Positions 6,929 through 14,789 of a stretch of 25,645 nt of DNA are shown in pieces. Positions within the stretch are counted from its first letter, which is position 1; each line of letters starts with the position of its first letter. Below the pieces are notes generated by a model, which worked only from the letters and a program-made list of their open reading frames with translations, had not been told where the DNA came from and made no database searches. The stretch comes from Lysobacteraceae bacterium UBA6001 (lineage in GTDB: Bacteria; Pseudomonadota; Gammaproteobacteria; Xanthomonadales; Xanthomonadaceae): assembly GCA_002429615.1 (NCBI GenBank), contig DJAN01000231.1, positions 1 through 25,645 on the forward strand, written 5' to 3'. Position numbers and translations under genes: made by a program.

Positions 6929-7954
6929 ATGTCGCTTGAAGCCGCCGCCGCGCAACGCCGCCACTCCCATACCTTCGACACCGGCAATGCCGGCGCCGAG
7001 CGCGCCGCCCGCCGCGCGATGTGGCTGACCCTGGCGATGATGGCCATCGAGATCGCAGGCGGCTGGTGGTTCAACTCGATGGCGGTGCTGGCCGATGGCT
7101 GGCACATGAGTTCGCACGCGCTGGCGCTGGGGCTGTCGGCCTTCGCCTATGCCTGCGCGCGCCGCTATGCCGGCGACCGCCGCTTCGCCTTCGGCACCTG
7201 GAAGATCGAAATCCTTGGCGGCTATACCAGCGCGATCCTGCTGCTGGTGGTGGCGGCGTTGATGGCCTTCCAGTCGATCGAGCGCCTGGTCCAGCCCAGC
7301 CCGATCCATTACCGCGAGGCCATCGCCATCGCGATCGTCGGCCTGGCGGTGAACCTGCTGTGCGCGTGGTGGCTGCGCGACCACGACCATGGGCACGACC
7401 ACGGTCATGGTCATGGTCATGGCCACGATCACGGGCACGGGCATGACCACCACGATCACGCGCACGCCGGCCATGCGCATCACGACCACCACGACCACGA
7501 CCACGATCATGCGCACGGTCACGCGCACGATCTCAATCAGCGCTCGGCCTACCTGCATGTGATCGCCGACGCGGCCACCTCGGTGCTGGCGATCGTGGCG
7601 CTGCTGGGCGGCATGTACCTCGGCGCCAACTGGCTGGATCCGGTGATGGGCCTGGCCGGCGCGGTGCTGGTCACGGTCTGGGCCTGGGGCCTGCTGCGCA
7701 GCACCGGCCGCGTGCTGCTGGATGCGGAGATGGACGCACCGGTGGTGGAGGAGGTGCGCGAGGTGATCGAGCAGGGCGACGTGCACGCGCGCATCAGCGA
7801 CCTGCACGTGTGGAAGGTCGGCCGCGGCAAGTTCGCCTGCGTGGTGTCGCTGGTGACCGACAGCGGCCTGGGCGCGGACGACTTCCGCGCGATGCTGGCC
7901 GTACACGAGGAACTGGTGCACGTCACCGTCGAAGTGCATCGACTTGCGGCCTGA
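6929..7954 (+). CDS. dmeF: Cation diffusion facilitator DmeF, Co/Ni exporter
   Basis: Inner-membrane proton-antiporting efflux transporter of 341 residues in the CDF family. Transmembrane helices are evident from AMWLTLAMMAIEIAGGWWF onward, including MAVLADGWHMSSHALALGL with the HD-type metal site (D..H) and the matching HVIADAATSVLAIVALL (HxxxD) of the second half. Between them lies an extreme histidine-rich cytoplasmic loop (about residues 151-195), mostly H, D and G, which buffers or senses metal. A ferredoxin-like C-terminal domain (VVEEVREVIEQGDVHARISDLHVWKVG) completes it. The start at 6929 is taken because family homology begins at once and it leaves the operator upstream; a longer in-frame extension has no support. 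Pairing with an HCHH repressor favours Ni/Co over zinc. Confidence 0.9.
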   Translation: MSLEAAAAQRRHSHTFDTGNAGAERAARRAMWLTLAMMAIEIAGGWWFNSMAVLADGWHMSSHALALGLSAFAYACARRYAGDRRFAFGTWKIEILGGYTSAILLLVVAALMAFQSIERLVQPSPIHYREAIAIAIVGLAVNLLCAWWLRDHDHGHDHGHGHGHGHDHGHGHDHHDHAHAGHAHHDHHDHDHDHAHGHAHDLNQRSAYLHVIADAATSVLAIVALLGGMYLGANWLDPVMGLAGAVLVTVWAWGLLRSTGRVLLDAEMDAPVVEEVREVIEQGDVHARISDLHVWKVGRGKFACVVSLVTDSGLGADDFRAMLAVHEELVHVTVEVHRLAA

Positions 7955-7968
7955 GGCCCGCGTCCGCC

Positions 7969-7991
7969 GGCTGCGGCGGCCTGCCGCAGCC
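7969..7991 (+). terminator. Hairpin after dmeF, possible terminator
   Basis: A perfect 9-bp stem, GGCTGCGGC (7969-7977) and GCCGCAGCC (7983-7991), with a 5-base loop, starting 15 bp after the exporter stop. No U tract follows, so it may be a Rho-assisted or 3'-end-protecting hairpin and not a true intrinsic terminator. Confidence 0.35.
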
Positions 7992-8069
7992 CGCCGCGCC
8001 ACCGCCGTGGCGGGTGCGGACAAATCGGTCAAAGCGGTCAAACCAGGACACGCCCCCACGCCGTCATTC

Positions 8070-8083
8070 CGTTACCGCTAACA
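8070..8083. promoter_or_regulatory. LacI-family-type operator, distal
   Basis: The 14-bp pseudopalindrome CGTTACCGCTAACA has GTTA/TAAC arms around a central CpG, the layout bound by LacI/GalR regulators (compare GntR- and XylR-type operators). It lies about 115 bp upstream of the second such site, in the control region of the TonB receptor. The cognate regulator is not in the window. Confidence 0.5.
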
Positions 8084-8183
8084 GAAATCGCGTCATCCGC
8101 GCGCGCGCCGCGTTGCGACGCAACATGGTTTTCAGGGGAAAACCGCGATTCATGGCCAATACATTGCAGATTTGTCGCAAAGT

Positions 8184-8213
8184 TTGACAACGCTGTCAGA
8201 TTGCGATTCCAAT
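8184..8213 (+). promoter_or_regulatory. TonB receptor promoter with overlapping LacI-type operator
   Basis: A consensus -35 box, TTGACA (8184-8189), is embedded in the 14-bp palindrome TGACAACGCTGTCA (8185-8198), which has a central CpG as in LacI-family operators. The -10 box is weak (TCCAAT at 8208-8213 with an 18-bp spacer). Binding at this site would block RNA polymerase, so repression relieved by a sugar ligand is the likely mode. Confidence 0.55.
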
Positions 8214-8234
8214 CCGCCCCGAACTTATGAGTTC

Positions 8235-8262
8235 CAGCTATAGCTGCCCATGGCGGCCATGG
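8235..8262. repeat. Palindromes in the TonB receptor leader
   Basis: A perfect 12-bp palindrome, CAGCTATAGCTG (8235-8246), is followed by two copies of CCATGG (8248-8253 and 8257-8262) flanking CGG, which together form a second 15-base symmetric element. They fall in the predicted untranslated leader, 60-85 bp before the ATG. They could be an RNA hairpin or a further protein-binding site; nothing shows which. The rest of the 7955-8319 gap holds a 7-bp hairpin (8127-8144) but no gene that I can see. Confidence 0.4.
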
Positions 8263-8319
8263 CGCGACAACAGACGCAGCACCAACGCACGTCATCGCGA
8301 CTCCGGGGAGGGAAGTTCC

Positions 8320-11300
8320 ATGAAGCAAGTGCAGTTCGTACCCAAGAAGCGTGTTCTGGCATCGGCATTGATGGTGGCCCTGGCGGGCCCGGCCTTTGCC
8401 CAGGACGCCAATCCGCAAAGCACCAGCAACCAGGTCGGCACCGGCGCCACCGCGTCCACGCAGGATGCGGCGACCACCCTGGACACCGTCCAGGTCACCG
8501 GCATCCGCGGCAGCCTCACCTCGTCGATGAACCTCAAGCGCGATGCGCAGGGCGTCGTCGACGGCATCGTGGCCGAGGACATCGGCAAGTTCCCCGATTC
8601 CAACCTGGCCGAATCGCTGCAGCGCATCTCGGGCGTGTCCATCGACCGCAGCAACGGCGAAGGCTCGCGCGTGACCGTGCGTGGCATGGGCCCCGACTTC
8701 AACCTGGTGCTGCTCAACGGCCGCCAGATGCCGACCTCGACCGGCAGCCGCGCGTTCGAGTTCAGCGATCTCGCCTCCGAGGCGATTTCCGAAGTGGACG
8801 TCTACAAGACCAGCCGCGCGGACATCCCGACCGGCGGCATCGGCGCCACCATCAACATCCGCACCGCGCGTCCGCTGGACAACCCGGGCACGCATGCCAG
8901 CGCCGCCGCCAAGGGCGTGTGGGACACCTCCGACGACGACCTGCCGAGCCGCCTGAAGGGCAGCTCGGTGACGCCGGAACTGTCGGGCATCTTCAGCACC
9001 ACCTCGGCCGACGGCCGCTTCGGTGTCGGCATCAACGCCAGCTACCAGGAGCGCGACTCCGGCTCGGCCTCGGCGTTCGTCGCCCCGGGCAACGGCTGGC
9101 GTCCGTTCATCGATACGCCGCGTGACGACGGTCTCGGCGGCGGTTCGGCGCTGCCGCTCGCCGGCCAGCCGGGTTCGGAGAACATCACCAACCGTCCGGG
9201 CCCGAACGATGTGTATTCCATGCCGCAGAGCCTGGGCTACAGCATCAATTCAGTCGAGCGCAAGCGCACCAACGGCCAGGCCGTGCTGCAGTGGCGTCCG
9301 ATCGACGAGCTGACCGCGACGCTGGACTACACCTACTCGGAGAACAAGATCCACACCCGTCGCAACGACATGTCGGTGTGGTTCAACATGACCCCGAACG
9401 AGAGTTCGTGGACCTCCGGCTCGGGCTCCTCGCCGCTGTACTACGAAGAGCTGTACAACGGCAATTCCGACTTCGCCAACGGTGCCGGCGACTCGGCGGT
9501 CAAGCACGAGAACAAGTCGCTGGGCTTCAACGTCGAGTGGAAGGTCAACGAGCAGTTGACCCTGACCATGGACTACCACGACTCCTCGGCGACCTCCAAG
9601 CCGGACAGCCCGTATGGTTCCAGCAACACGCTGAGCAGCGCCGGCTTCTTCCGTGCCGGCAACATCGCCGACTTCAGCGGCGACTTCCCGATCCTGACCC
9701 TGATCCTGCCCAACGGCATGACCGCGATCGACCCGGCGCAGATGCTGGTGACCGGCTCGGTGTTCAGCAACAACTACAACCGCGCCGAGATCCAGCAGTG
9801 GCAGGGCAGCGGCGAGTTCGTGTTCGAGAACTACTCGAAGTTGAACTTCGGCGTGGCCTCGACCACCTACAACAACCGCTCGGCCTTCACCAACGTCCAG
9901 CTCGACACCTGGGGCGGCGCCACCAGCGCGGCCGACTATCCGGACGAGGTGTGGCAGCTCGAACACATGGGCGATTACTTCGACCAGTTCGGCGGTGCCA
10001 GCAGCCCGAACTTCACCGATGACTTCTTCGGCTTCGACTTCGCCACCGTCCGCCAGCTGGCGGCCGATGCGTGGGTGCGCGCCGGCAAGGGCAGCGCCGA
10101 GGACTACCTGGCGTCGTACGACTACACCGGGCAGCCGGTGCCGGGCAGCACCGCCAACCGCACCGTCGGCGACAGCCGCGTGCAGGAAAAATCGCGCAGC
10201 GCGTACATCAGCTGGAGCAACACCTTCGACTGGGGCCTGCCGGTCAGCGTGGCGGCCGGTATCCGCTACGAGGAAACCAAGATCCAGGCGCAGTCGCTGC
10301 AGCCGGCGCCGGTCGGCATCAACTGGGCCGGTGCCAACGAGTTCAACATCATCTACAGCGGCTCGGAATTCCGCCGCGAGGATGGCGAGTACAAGTACTG
10401 GCTGCCGAACCTGGACGTCGGCGTGGACCTGACCGACTCGGTGAAGCTGCGCGCCAGCTACAGCGAATCGATCGGCCGCCCGAACTGGGGTGACATGAAC
10501 GCGGCGACGTCGCTGGGCGGCGTGGCCCGCTTCGACGGCGGCAGCGGTTCGTCCGGCAACCCGGGCCTGAAGCCGCTGGAATCGTCGAACATCGACCTGT
10601 CGGTGGAGTGGTACTACGCCGATGCGAGCTACATGTCGCTGGGCTACTTCCACAAGAAGATCGACAACTTCATCGCCAGCCAGAGCAGCGTGCAGACCCC
10701 GTATGACAACGTGCATACGCCGGCCGGCGGTGCGTACTGGAACGCGGCGCTCGCCGCGGGCTGCGCCAGCACCGACCGTCCCTGCATCCGCGACTACATC
10801 TTCGCCAACTTCGACGGCCAGCCCGGCGTCAATGCGGCCGCCGGCACCATCGTCGGCCAGCCGGGCGATCCGGTCATCGCGTTCAACCTCTCGCAGCCGG
10901 TCAACAACCGCTCCGACAAGCTGGACGGCTGGGAGTTCAACATCCAGCACATGTTCGGCGAATCGGGCTTCGGCCTGGCGGCGAACTACACCTGGGTGGA
11001 TTCGGGCCTGACCTACAACAACGGTGCGCTGGGCACGCAGTTCGCGCTGACCGGCCTGAGCGACTCGGCCAACTTCGTGGCGTTCTACGAGAAGTACGGC
11101 TGGTCGGTGCGCGCGGCGTACAACTGGCGTGACGAGTTCCTCAACGGCCTCAGCGACGGCAAGGGTGCCAACCCGCTGTACACCGAGGCCTACGGCCAGC
11201 TCGACATGAACATCAGCTACGACGTGACCGACAACCTGACCCTCTCGCTGGAAGGCATCAACATCACCAACGAGACGACCCGGGTGCACGGCCGCAATTC

Positions 11301-11367
11301 GAAGCAGCTGTACTCGGTGGATCAGCTGGGGCCGCGCTACATGTTCGGCCTGCGCTACAAGTTCTGA
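8320..11367 (+). CDS. TonB-dependent receptor, Xanthomonas/Caulobacter type
   Basis: Outer-membrane active importer of 1015 residues, of the long TonB-receptor class common in Xanthomonas and Caulobacter (TIGR01782-like) and often devoted to carbohydrates. The signal peptide is cleaved after about residue 27 (PAFA/QD). A TonB box, TLDTVQVTG, lies at 53-61, followed by the plug domain (IRGSLTSSMNLKRDAQ, SNLAESLQRISGVSIDR, VTVRGMGPDFNLVLLNGRQM). The remainder is a 22-strand-type barrel of alternating aromatic segments ending in FGLRYKF with the expected terminal Phe. The ATG at 8320 has GGGGAGGGA upstream; an earlier in-frame ATG at 8227 would precede the signal peptide and is rejected. It is preceded by two LacI-type operators and followed by a strong hairpin and the halogenase operon. 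Substrate unknown; a sugar or glucan is the best guess from context. Confidence 0.93.
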   Translation: MKQVQFVPKKRVLASALMVALAGPAFAQDANPQSTSNQVGTGATASTQDAATTLDTVQVTGIRGSLTSSMNLKRDAQGVVDGIVAEDIGKFPDSNLAESLQRISGVSIDRSNGEGSRVTVRGMGPDFNLVLLNGRQMPTSTGSRAFEFSDLASEAISEVDVYKTSRADIPTGGIGATINIRTARPLDNPGTHASAAAKGVWDTSDDDLPSRLKGSSVTPELSGIFSTTSADGRFGVGINASYQERDSGSASAFVAPGNGWRPFIDTPRDDGLGGGSALPLAGQPGSENITNRPGPNDVYSMPQSLGYSINSVERKRTNGQAVLQWRPIDELTATLDYTYSENKIHTRRNDMSVWFNMTPNESSWTSGSGSSPLYYEELYNGNSDFANGAGDSAVKHENKSLGFNVEWKVNEQLTLTMDYHDSSATSKPDSPYGSSNTLSSAGFFRAGNIADFSGDFPILTLILPNGMTAIDPAQMLVTGSVFSNNYNRAEIQQWQGSGEFVFENYSKLNFGVASTTYNNRSAFTNVQLDTWGGATSAADYPDEVWQLEHMGDYFDQFGGASSPNFTDDFFGFDFATVRQLAADAWVRAGKGSAEDYLASYDYTGQPVPGSTANRTVGDSRVQEKSRSAYISWSNTFDWGLPVSVAAGIRYEETKIQAQSLQPAPVGINWAGANEFNIIYSGSEFRREDGEYKYWLPNLDVGVDLTDSVKLRASYSESIGRPNWGDMNAATSLGGVARFDGGSGSSGNPGLKPLESSNIDLSVEWYYADASYMSLGYFHKKIDNFIASQSSVQTPYDNVHTPAGGAYWNAALAAGCASTDRPCIRDYIFANFDGQPGVNAAAGTIVGQPGDPVIAFNLSQPVNNRSDKLDGWEFNIQHMFGESGFGLAANYTWVDSGLTYNNGALGTQFALTGLSDSANFVAFYEKYGWSVRAAYNWRDEFLNGLSDGKGANPLYTEAYGQLDMNISYDVTDNLTLSLEGINITNETTRVHGRNSKQLYSVDQLGPRYMFGLRYKF

Positions 11368-11425
11368 TCCCGCCCGGCCTGTCGCGGCGGGCCACCCCCT
11401 CCAGACCGCCGCTATCAGGGCGGGG

Positions 11426-11463
11426 GCCGGAGGTCCGCAAGGACCTCCGGCCTTCGCTTGTCT
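11426..11463 (+). terminator. Strong intercistronic hairpin after the TonB receptor
   Basis: A perfect 11-bp stem, GCCGGAGGTCC (11426-11436) and GGACCTCCGGC (11441-11451), closed by a GCAA (GNRA) tetraloop and followed by CTTCGCTTGTCT, which is only moderately U-rich. The next gene starts 25 bp later with no room for its own promoter, so this is probably a partial terminator or 3'-end stabiliser that lets a fraction of transcripts continue. Confidence 0.7.
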
Positions 11464-11487
11464 GCATTGCATGAATCGAGGCCTGTC

Positions 11488-13044
11488 TTGACCCATTCCA
11501 TCCGACACGTGGTCATCCTGGGCGGCGGCTCGGCCGGTTGGCTGACCGCCGGCGTGCTTGCCGCCGAGCATGGCGGCCCGGGCGCCGACGACCTGCGCAT
11601 CACCGTGATCGAATCGCCCGACGTGCCGATCATCGGCGTGGGCGAGGGCACCTGGCCCACCATCCGCGACACCCTGCGCCGCATCGGCGTCAGCGAAGCC
11701 GACTTCATCCGCGAGTGCGAAGGGGCCTTCAAGCAGGGCTCGCAGTTCGTCAACTGGACCGACGGCGGCCCCCACGACACCTACTACCATCCCTTCCACC
11801 TGCCGGGCGGCTACGACGAGGCCGACCTGATCGGCGGCTGGCGGCAGTACCACCCGCAGGCCGCGTTCGACCACCTGGTCTGCCCGCAGCCGCACCTGTG
11901 CGACGCGCACAAGGGGCCCAAGCAGTTCGCCACGCCCGAGTACGCCTCGGTGGCGAACTACGCCTATCACCTGGACGCCGCCAAGCTCGGCGGCTTCCTG
12001 CGCAAGCACTGCGTGGCGCGGCTCAACGTGCGCCATGTCGCCGACCTGGTGACCGAGGTGGTGGCGCATGACAATGGCGACATCGCCGCGCTGCGCACCC
12101 GCGAGCATGGCGACATCGCCGGCGACCTGTTCATCGACTGCACCGGCCTGCGCGCCCTGCTGATCGGCCAGCACTATGGCGAACCGCTGCTGGCGCAGCG
12201 GCACATGCTGTTCAATGACCGCGCCATCCCGACCCAGGTCGCCTACGCCGACCCGCGCGCGCCGATCGCCTGCCAGACCATTTCCACCGCGCAGAAGTTC
12301 GGCTGGATCTGGGACATCGGCCTGCAGGGCCGGCGCGGCATCGGCCACGTCTATTCCAGCGCCCATGGCAGCGAGGAAGACGCGCACGACGCGCTGGTGC
12401 GCTACATCGTGCAGACCGGCGGGCGCGAGCAGGACATCGTGTGGGTGCCGAAGGTGCGTATCGAGCCCGGTTACCGGTTACGGCCGTGGCGCAACAACTG
12501 CGTGGCGGTGGGCCTGTCCAGCGGCTTCCTGGAACCGCTGGAGGCCAGCTCGCTGGTGCTGGTGGAGCTGGCCGCGGCGATGATCGCCGACCAGTTCCCG
12601 GCTACCCGCGACACCATGGACACGCTGGCCACGCGTTTCAACGACACCTTCCGCTACCGCTGGGAACGCGTGGTCGATTTCCTCAAGCTGCATTACGTGC
12701 TCAGCCGCCGCGACGATTCGGACTACTGGCGCGACCACCGCCGCGAGGAAACCCAGCCGCAGCGGCTGCGCGAGCTGCTGGCGCTGTGGCGTTACCAGCC
12801 GCCGTCGCGCTACGACCTGTACCGGATCGAGGAGGTCTTCCCCTGGGCGAGCTACCAGTACATCCTCTACGGCATGGGCTTCGTGCCACAGGTCAGGACG
12901 GGCACGGCGCATACGGCGGCGATACAGCGCGCCGAGCGCTGCTTCCGCCAGACCGCCGAGCAGACCGCGCGCATGCTCGCGGCGCTGCCCGACCACCGTG
13001 AACTGATCGACCACATCCGCGCGCGCGGCCTGCCGCGCGTGTGA
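11488..13044 (+). CDS. Flavin-dependent (tryptophan-type) halogenase 1, motif-variant
   Basis: A 518-residue member of the tryptophan halogenase family, which uses reduced FAD, oxygen and halide to make hypohalous acid and halogenate an aromatic substrate. The Rossmann motif GGGSAGW is at 12-18 and VGEGTWPTIRDTL follows. A lysine in GAFK (Lys82) is at what I judge to be the catalytic-lysine position. The second signature, WxWxIP, reads W273-I-W-D-I-G, with the proline replaced by glycine. The start is set at a TTG at 11488, preceded by GAGG and matching the family N-terminus; a further TTG at 11458 would fall in the hairpin tail. It is first in a five-gene operon. Related xanthomonad enzymes halogenate indoles in vitro with a preference for bromide; the natural substrate is unknown, and catalysis by this variant is uncertain. 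Confidence 0.88.
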   Translation: MTHSIRHVVILGGGSAGWLTAGVLAAEHGGPGADDLRITVIESPDVPIIGVGEGTWPTIRDTLRRIGVSEADFIRECEGAFKQGSQFVNWTDGGPHDTYYHPFHLPGGYDEADLIGGWRQYHPQAAFDHLVCPQPHLCDAHKGPKQFATPEYASVANYAYHLDAAKLGGFLRKHCVARLNVRHVADLVTEVVAHDNGDIAALRTREHGDIAGDLFIDCTGLRALLIGQHYGEPLLAQRHMLFNDRAIPTQVAYADPRAPIACQTISTAQKFGWIWDIGLQGRRGIGHVYSSAHGSEEDAHDALVRYIVQTGGREQDIVWVPKVRIEPGYRLRPWRNNCVAVGLSSGFLEPLEASSLVLVELAAAMIADQFPATRDTMDTLATRFNDTFRYRWERVVDFLKLHYVLSRRDDSDYWRDHRREETQPQRLRELLALWRYQPPSRYDLYRIEEVFPWASYQYILYGMGFVPQVRTGTAHTAAIQRAERCFRQTAEQTARMLAALPDHRELIDHIRARGLPRV

Positions 13045-13061
13045 GCTTTCCCGGAAATCCG

Positions 13062-13778
13062 ATGACCCGTCACGTCCTGCTCAACAACCTCGACCATCCG
13101 TCCCTGCGCATCGACACCCGCCGCGTGCCCGGCCTGGGCGACGAGGTCATGTCCGTGCTGACCTTTCCCGGTGAGTTCCGCCAGCTGCAGGCGCATTACC
13201 CGATCGTCTTCCACAAGGACGCCGAGGGCGCCTTCCACCCGCTGGCGCTGCTTGGCCTGCGCGAACACGAGAACCTGTTCCTGGACGCGTCCGGCTGGGC
13301 GGTGCCGTACCTGCCGCTGGCGATCGAGCGCAAGCCGTTCCTGATCGGCAGCGCCGACGGCGAGCCGATGGTGCACGTGGACATGGACAGCCCGCGCATC
13401 GTCACCGACGGCGACGCCGGCGAGGCGGTGTTCAAGGAGTTCGGGGGGCAGACGCCTTACCTGGAACGGATCAGCTCGGTGCTGCGCGCCCTGCACGAAG
13501 GCCTGCAGCAGAACCCCGGCTTCACCCTGCTGCTGCTGTCGCTGGACCTGCTGGAGCCGTTCGCGCTGGACGCCACGCTGCGCGACGGCACCCCGCTGCG
13601 CCTGGACGGGCTGTACACGATCCACGAGGAGCGCCTGCGCGCGCTCGATGGCGCCACGCTGGAGCGCCTCAACCGCAGCGGCGCGCTGGAAGCGATCCAC
13701 ATGGTGATCGCCTCGGGCGCGCATTTCCGCGATCTCATCGAACGCACCGAGCAACGTCGTGCTGCCCATCACCACTAA
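13062..13778 (+). CDS. SapC-like protein
   Basis: A 238-residue member of the SapC family (named after a Campylobacter S-layer-associated protein, but of unknown function in proteobacteria). Recognisable segments are FPGEFRQLQAHYPIVFHKD, the central YLPLAIERKPFLIG, and the C-terminal LYTIHEERLRALDGATLERLNRSG, typical of the group. There is no signal peptide, so it is cytoplasmic. The ATG at 13062 begins 17 bp after halogenase 1; a GTG at 13041 overlapping the halogenase stop is an alternative start seven residues longer. Its 3' end overlaps the cupin gene by 20 bp. The constant company of TonB receptors, halogenases and cupins in xanthomonads and caulobacters suggests a shared pathway, but no activity is known. 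Confidence 0.85.
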   Translation: MTRHVLLNNLDHPSLRIDTRRVPGLGDEVMSVLTFPGEFRQLQAHYPIVFHKDAEGAFHPLALLGLREHENLFLDASGWAVPYLPLAIERKPFLIGSADGEPMVHVDMDSPRIVTDGDAGEAVFKEFGGQTPYLERISSVLRALHEGLQQNPGFTLLLLSLDLLEPFALDATLRDGTPLRLDGLYTIHEERLRALDGATLERLNRSGALEAIHMVIASGAHFRDLIERTEQRRAAHHH

Positions 13779-14775
13779 GGTGCGCGAGGTCCACGGGCTG
13801 GACCCGCGGGCGCTGCCGCAGGACGTATTGACCTCGACCGAGCCGCTGCTGCTGCGCGGCCTGGCCCGCGACTGGCCGCTGGTGCGCGCAGGCCTGGCAT
13901 CGCCGCGCGCGGCCATCGACTACCTGCGCCGCTTCGCCCGCCGCGAGGCCCAGGTCGCGGTGCTGGTGGCGCCGCCGCAGGTGGGCGGGCGCTACTTCTA
14001 CAACGACGCGCTGAGCGGCTTCAATTTCCACACCGAGCGTCCGCCGCTGGGCGCGATGCTCGATGCGATGGAACGCCACCTCGATGACGCGCAGCCGCCG
14101 TCGCTGTACATGGGCTCGACCACGGTCGACACCTATCTGCCCGGCCTGCGCGACGAGAACGACCTGGATCTGTCCGCGCTCGACCCGTTGTTCAGCGTGT
14201 GGGTCGGCAACCGCACCCGCATCGCCGCGCACCAGGACGTGCCGGACAACATCGCCTGCGTGGCGGTGGGGCATCGCCGTTTCACCGTGTTTCCGCCCGA
14301 CCAGCTGCGCAACCTGTATATCGGTCCGCTGGACCTGACCCCGGCCGGGCAGCCGGTCAGCCTGGTGGATTTCGCCGCGCCCGACCACGCGCGCTTCCCG
14401 CGTTTCGCCGAGGCGCTGGCGCACGCGCAGGTGGCCGAGCTGGGCCCGGGCGATGCGATCTTCATTCCCAGCCTGTGGTGGCATCACGTCGAGGGGCTGG
14501 ACCCGTTCAACGTGCTGCTCAACTACTGGTGGCGGCGCACGCCGGCGTACATGGATTCGCCGATGAACGCGCTGATGCTGGCGCTGATGAGCGTGCGCGA
14601 CCTGCCGGAAGAACAGCGTGCCGCCTGGCAGGAAATCTTCCGCCACTACGTGTTCGAGCCGGATGCCGACACCGCCGGCCACATTCCCGAGGATGCGCGG
14701 CGCACGCTGGCGCCGATGACGCCCGAGGTCGCGCGCGAGCTGCGCGCGCGCCTGCTGCAACGCCTCAACCGCTAA
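13759..14775 (+). CDS. Cupin-like (JmjC-type) putative Fe(II)/2-oxoglutarate oxygenase
   Basis: A 338-residue Cupin_8/JmjC-like protein (PF13621 type). The metal-binding pattern is visible as H-Q-D in RIAAHQDVPDNIACVAVGHR, with the distal histidine in PSLWWHHVEGLDPFNVLLNYWW. The FTVFPPDQLRNLYIGPLD segment is typical of the family. Such proteins hydroxylate peptides or small molecules using Fe(II), oxygen and 2-oxoglutarate. The GTG start at 13759 gives a 20-bp overlap with the SapC gene, implying translational coupling; no better in-frame start fits the N-terminal domain. Placed between two halogenases, it may modify the same substrate or protect a partner protein. The reaction is not predictable from sequence. 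Confidence 0.85.
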   Translation: MLPITTKVREVHGLDPRALPQDVLTSTEPLLLRGLARDWPLVRAGLASPRAAIDYLRRFARREAQVAVLVAPPQVGGRYFYNDALSGFNFHTERPPLGAMLDAMERHLDDAQPPSLYMGSTTVDTYLPGLRDENDLDLSALDPLFSVWVGNRTRIAAHQDVPDNIACVAVGHRRFTVFPPDQLRNLYIGPLDLTPAGQPVSLVDFAAPDHARFPRFAEALAHAQVAELGPGDAIFIPSLWWHHVEGLDPFNVLLNYWWRRTPAYMDSPMNALMLALMSVRDLPEEQRAAWQEIFRHYVFEPDADTAGHIPEDARRTLAPMTPEVARELRARLLQRLNR

Positions 14776-14789
14776 AGGATGCTTTCCGC

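Noticed and set aside
7381..7530. Short repeated GACCAC/CATGGT units resembling a tandem or CRISPR-like array
   Set aside because: They are His/Asp/Gly codons of the histidine-rich loop of DmeF, in frame, with no spacers of constant length.
8026..8042. Direct repeat CGGTCAAA twice, 9 bp apart, after dmeF
   Set aside because: It is too short and too far from either gene start to assign a role; chance is a fair explanation.
7955..8319. A small gene or RNA in the 365-bp gap before the TonB receptor
   Set aside because: Apart from operators, promoter and short palindromes I found no frame with a ribosome site or recognisable product, and no known RNA fold.
9250..12387. A 1045-codon open frame on the minus strand, and similar long frames opposite the eCIS, halogenase and lipid genes
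   Set aside because: They are Arg-, Ala-, Val- and His-rich shadows of well-supported genes in high-GC DNA, span unrelated genes, and show no recognisable domains or ribosome sites.
13041..13061. GTG at 13041 as the SapC start, overlapping the halogenase stop
   Set aside because: The family-like sequence begins at the ATG at 13062. The overlap is attractive for coupling but the extra seven residues have no clear support, so it is kept only as an alternative.
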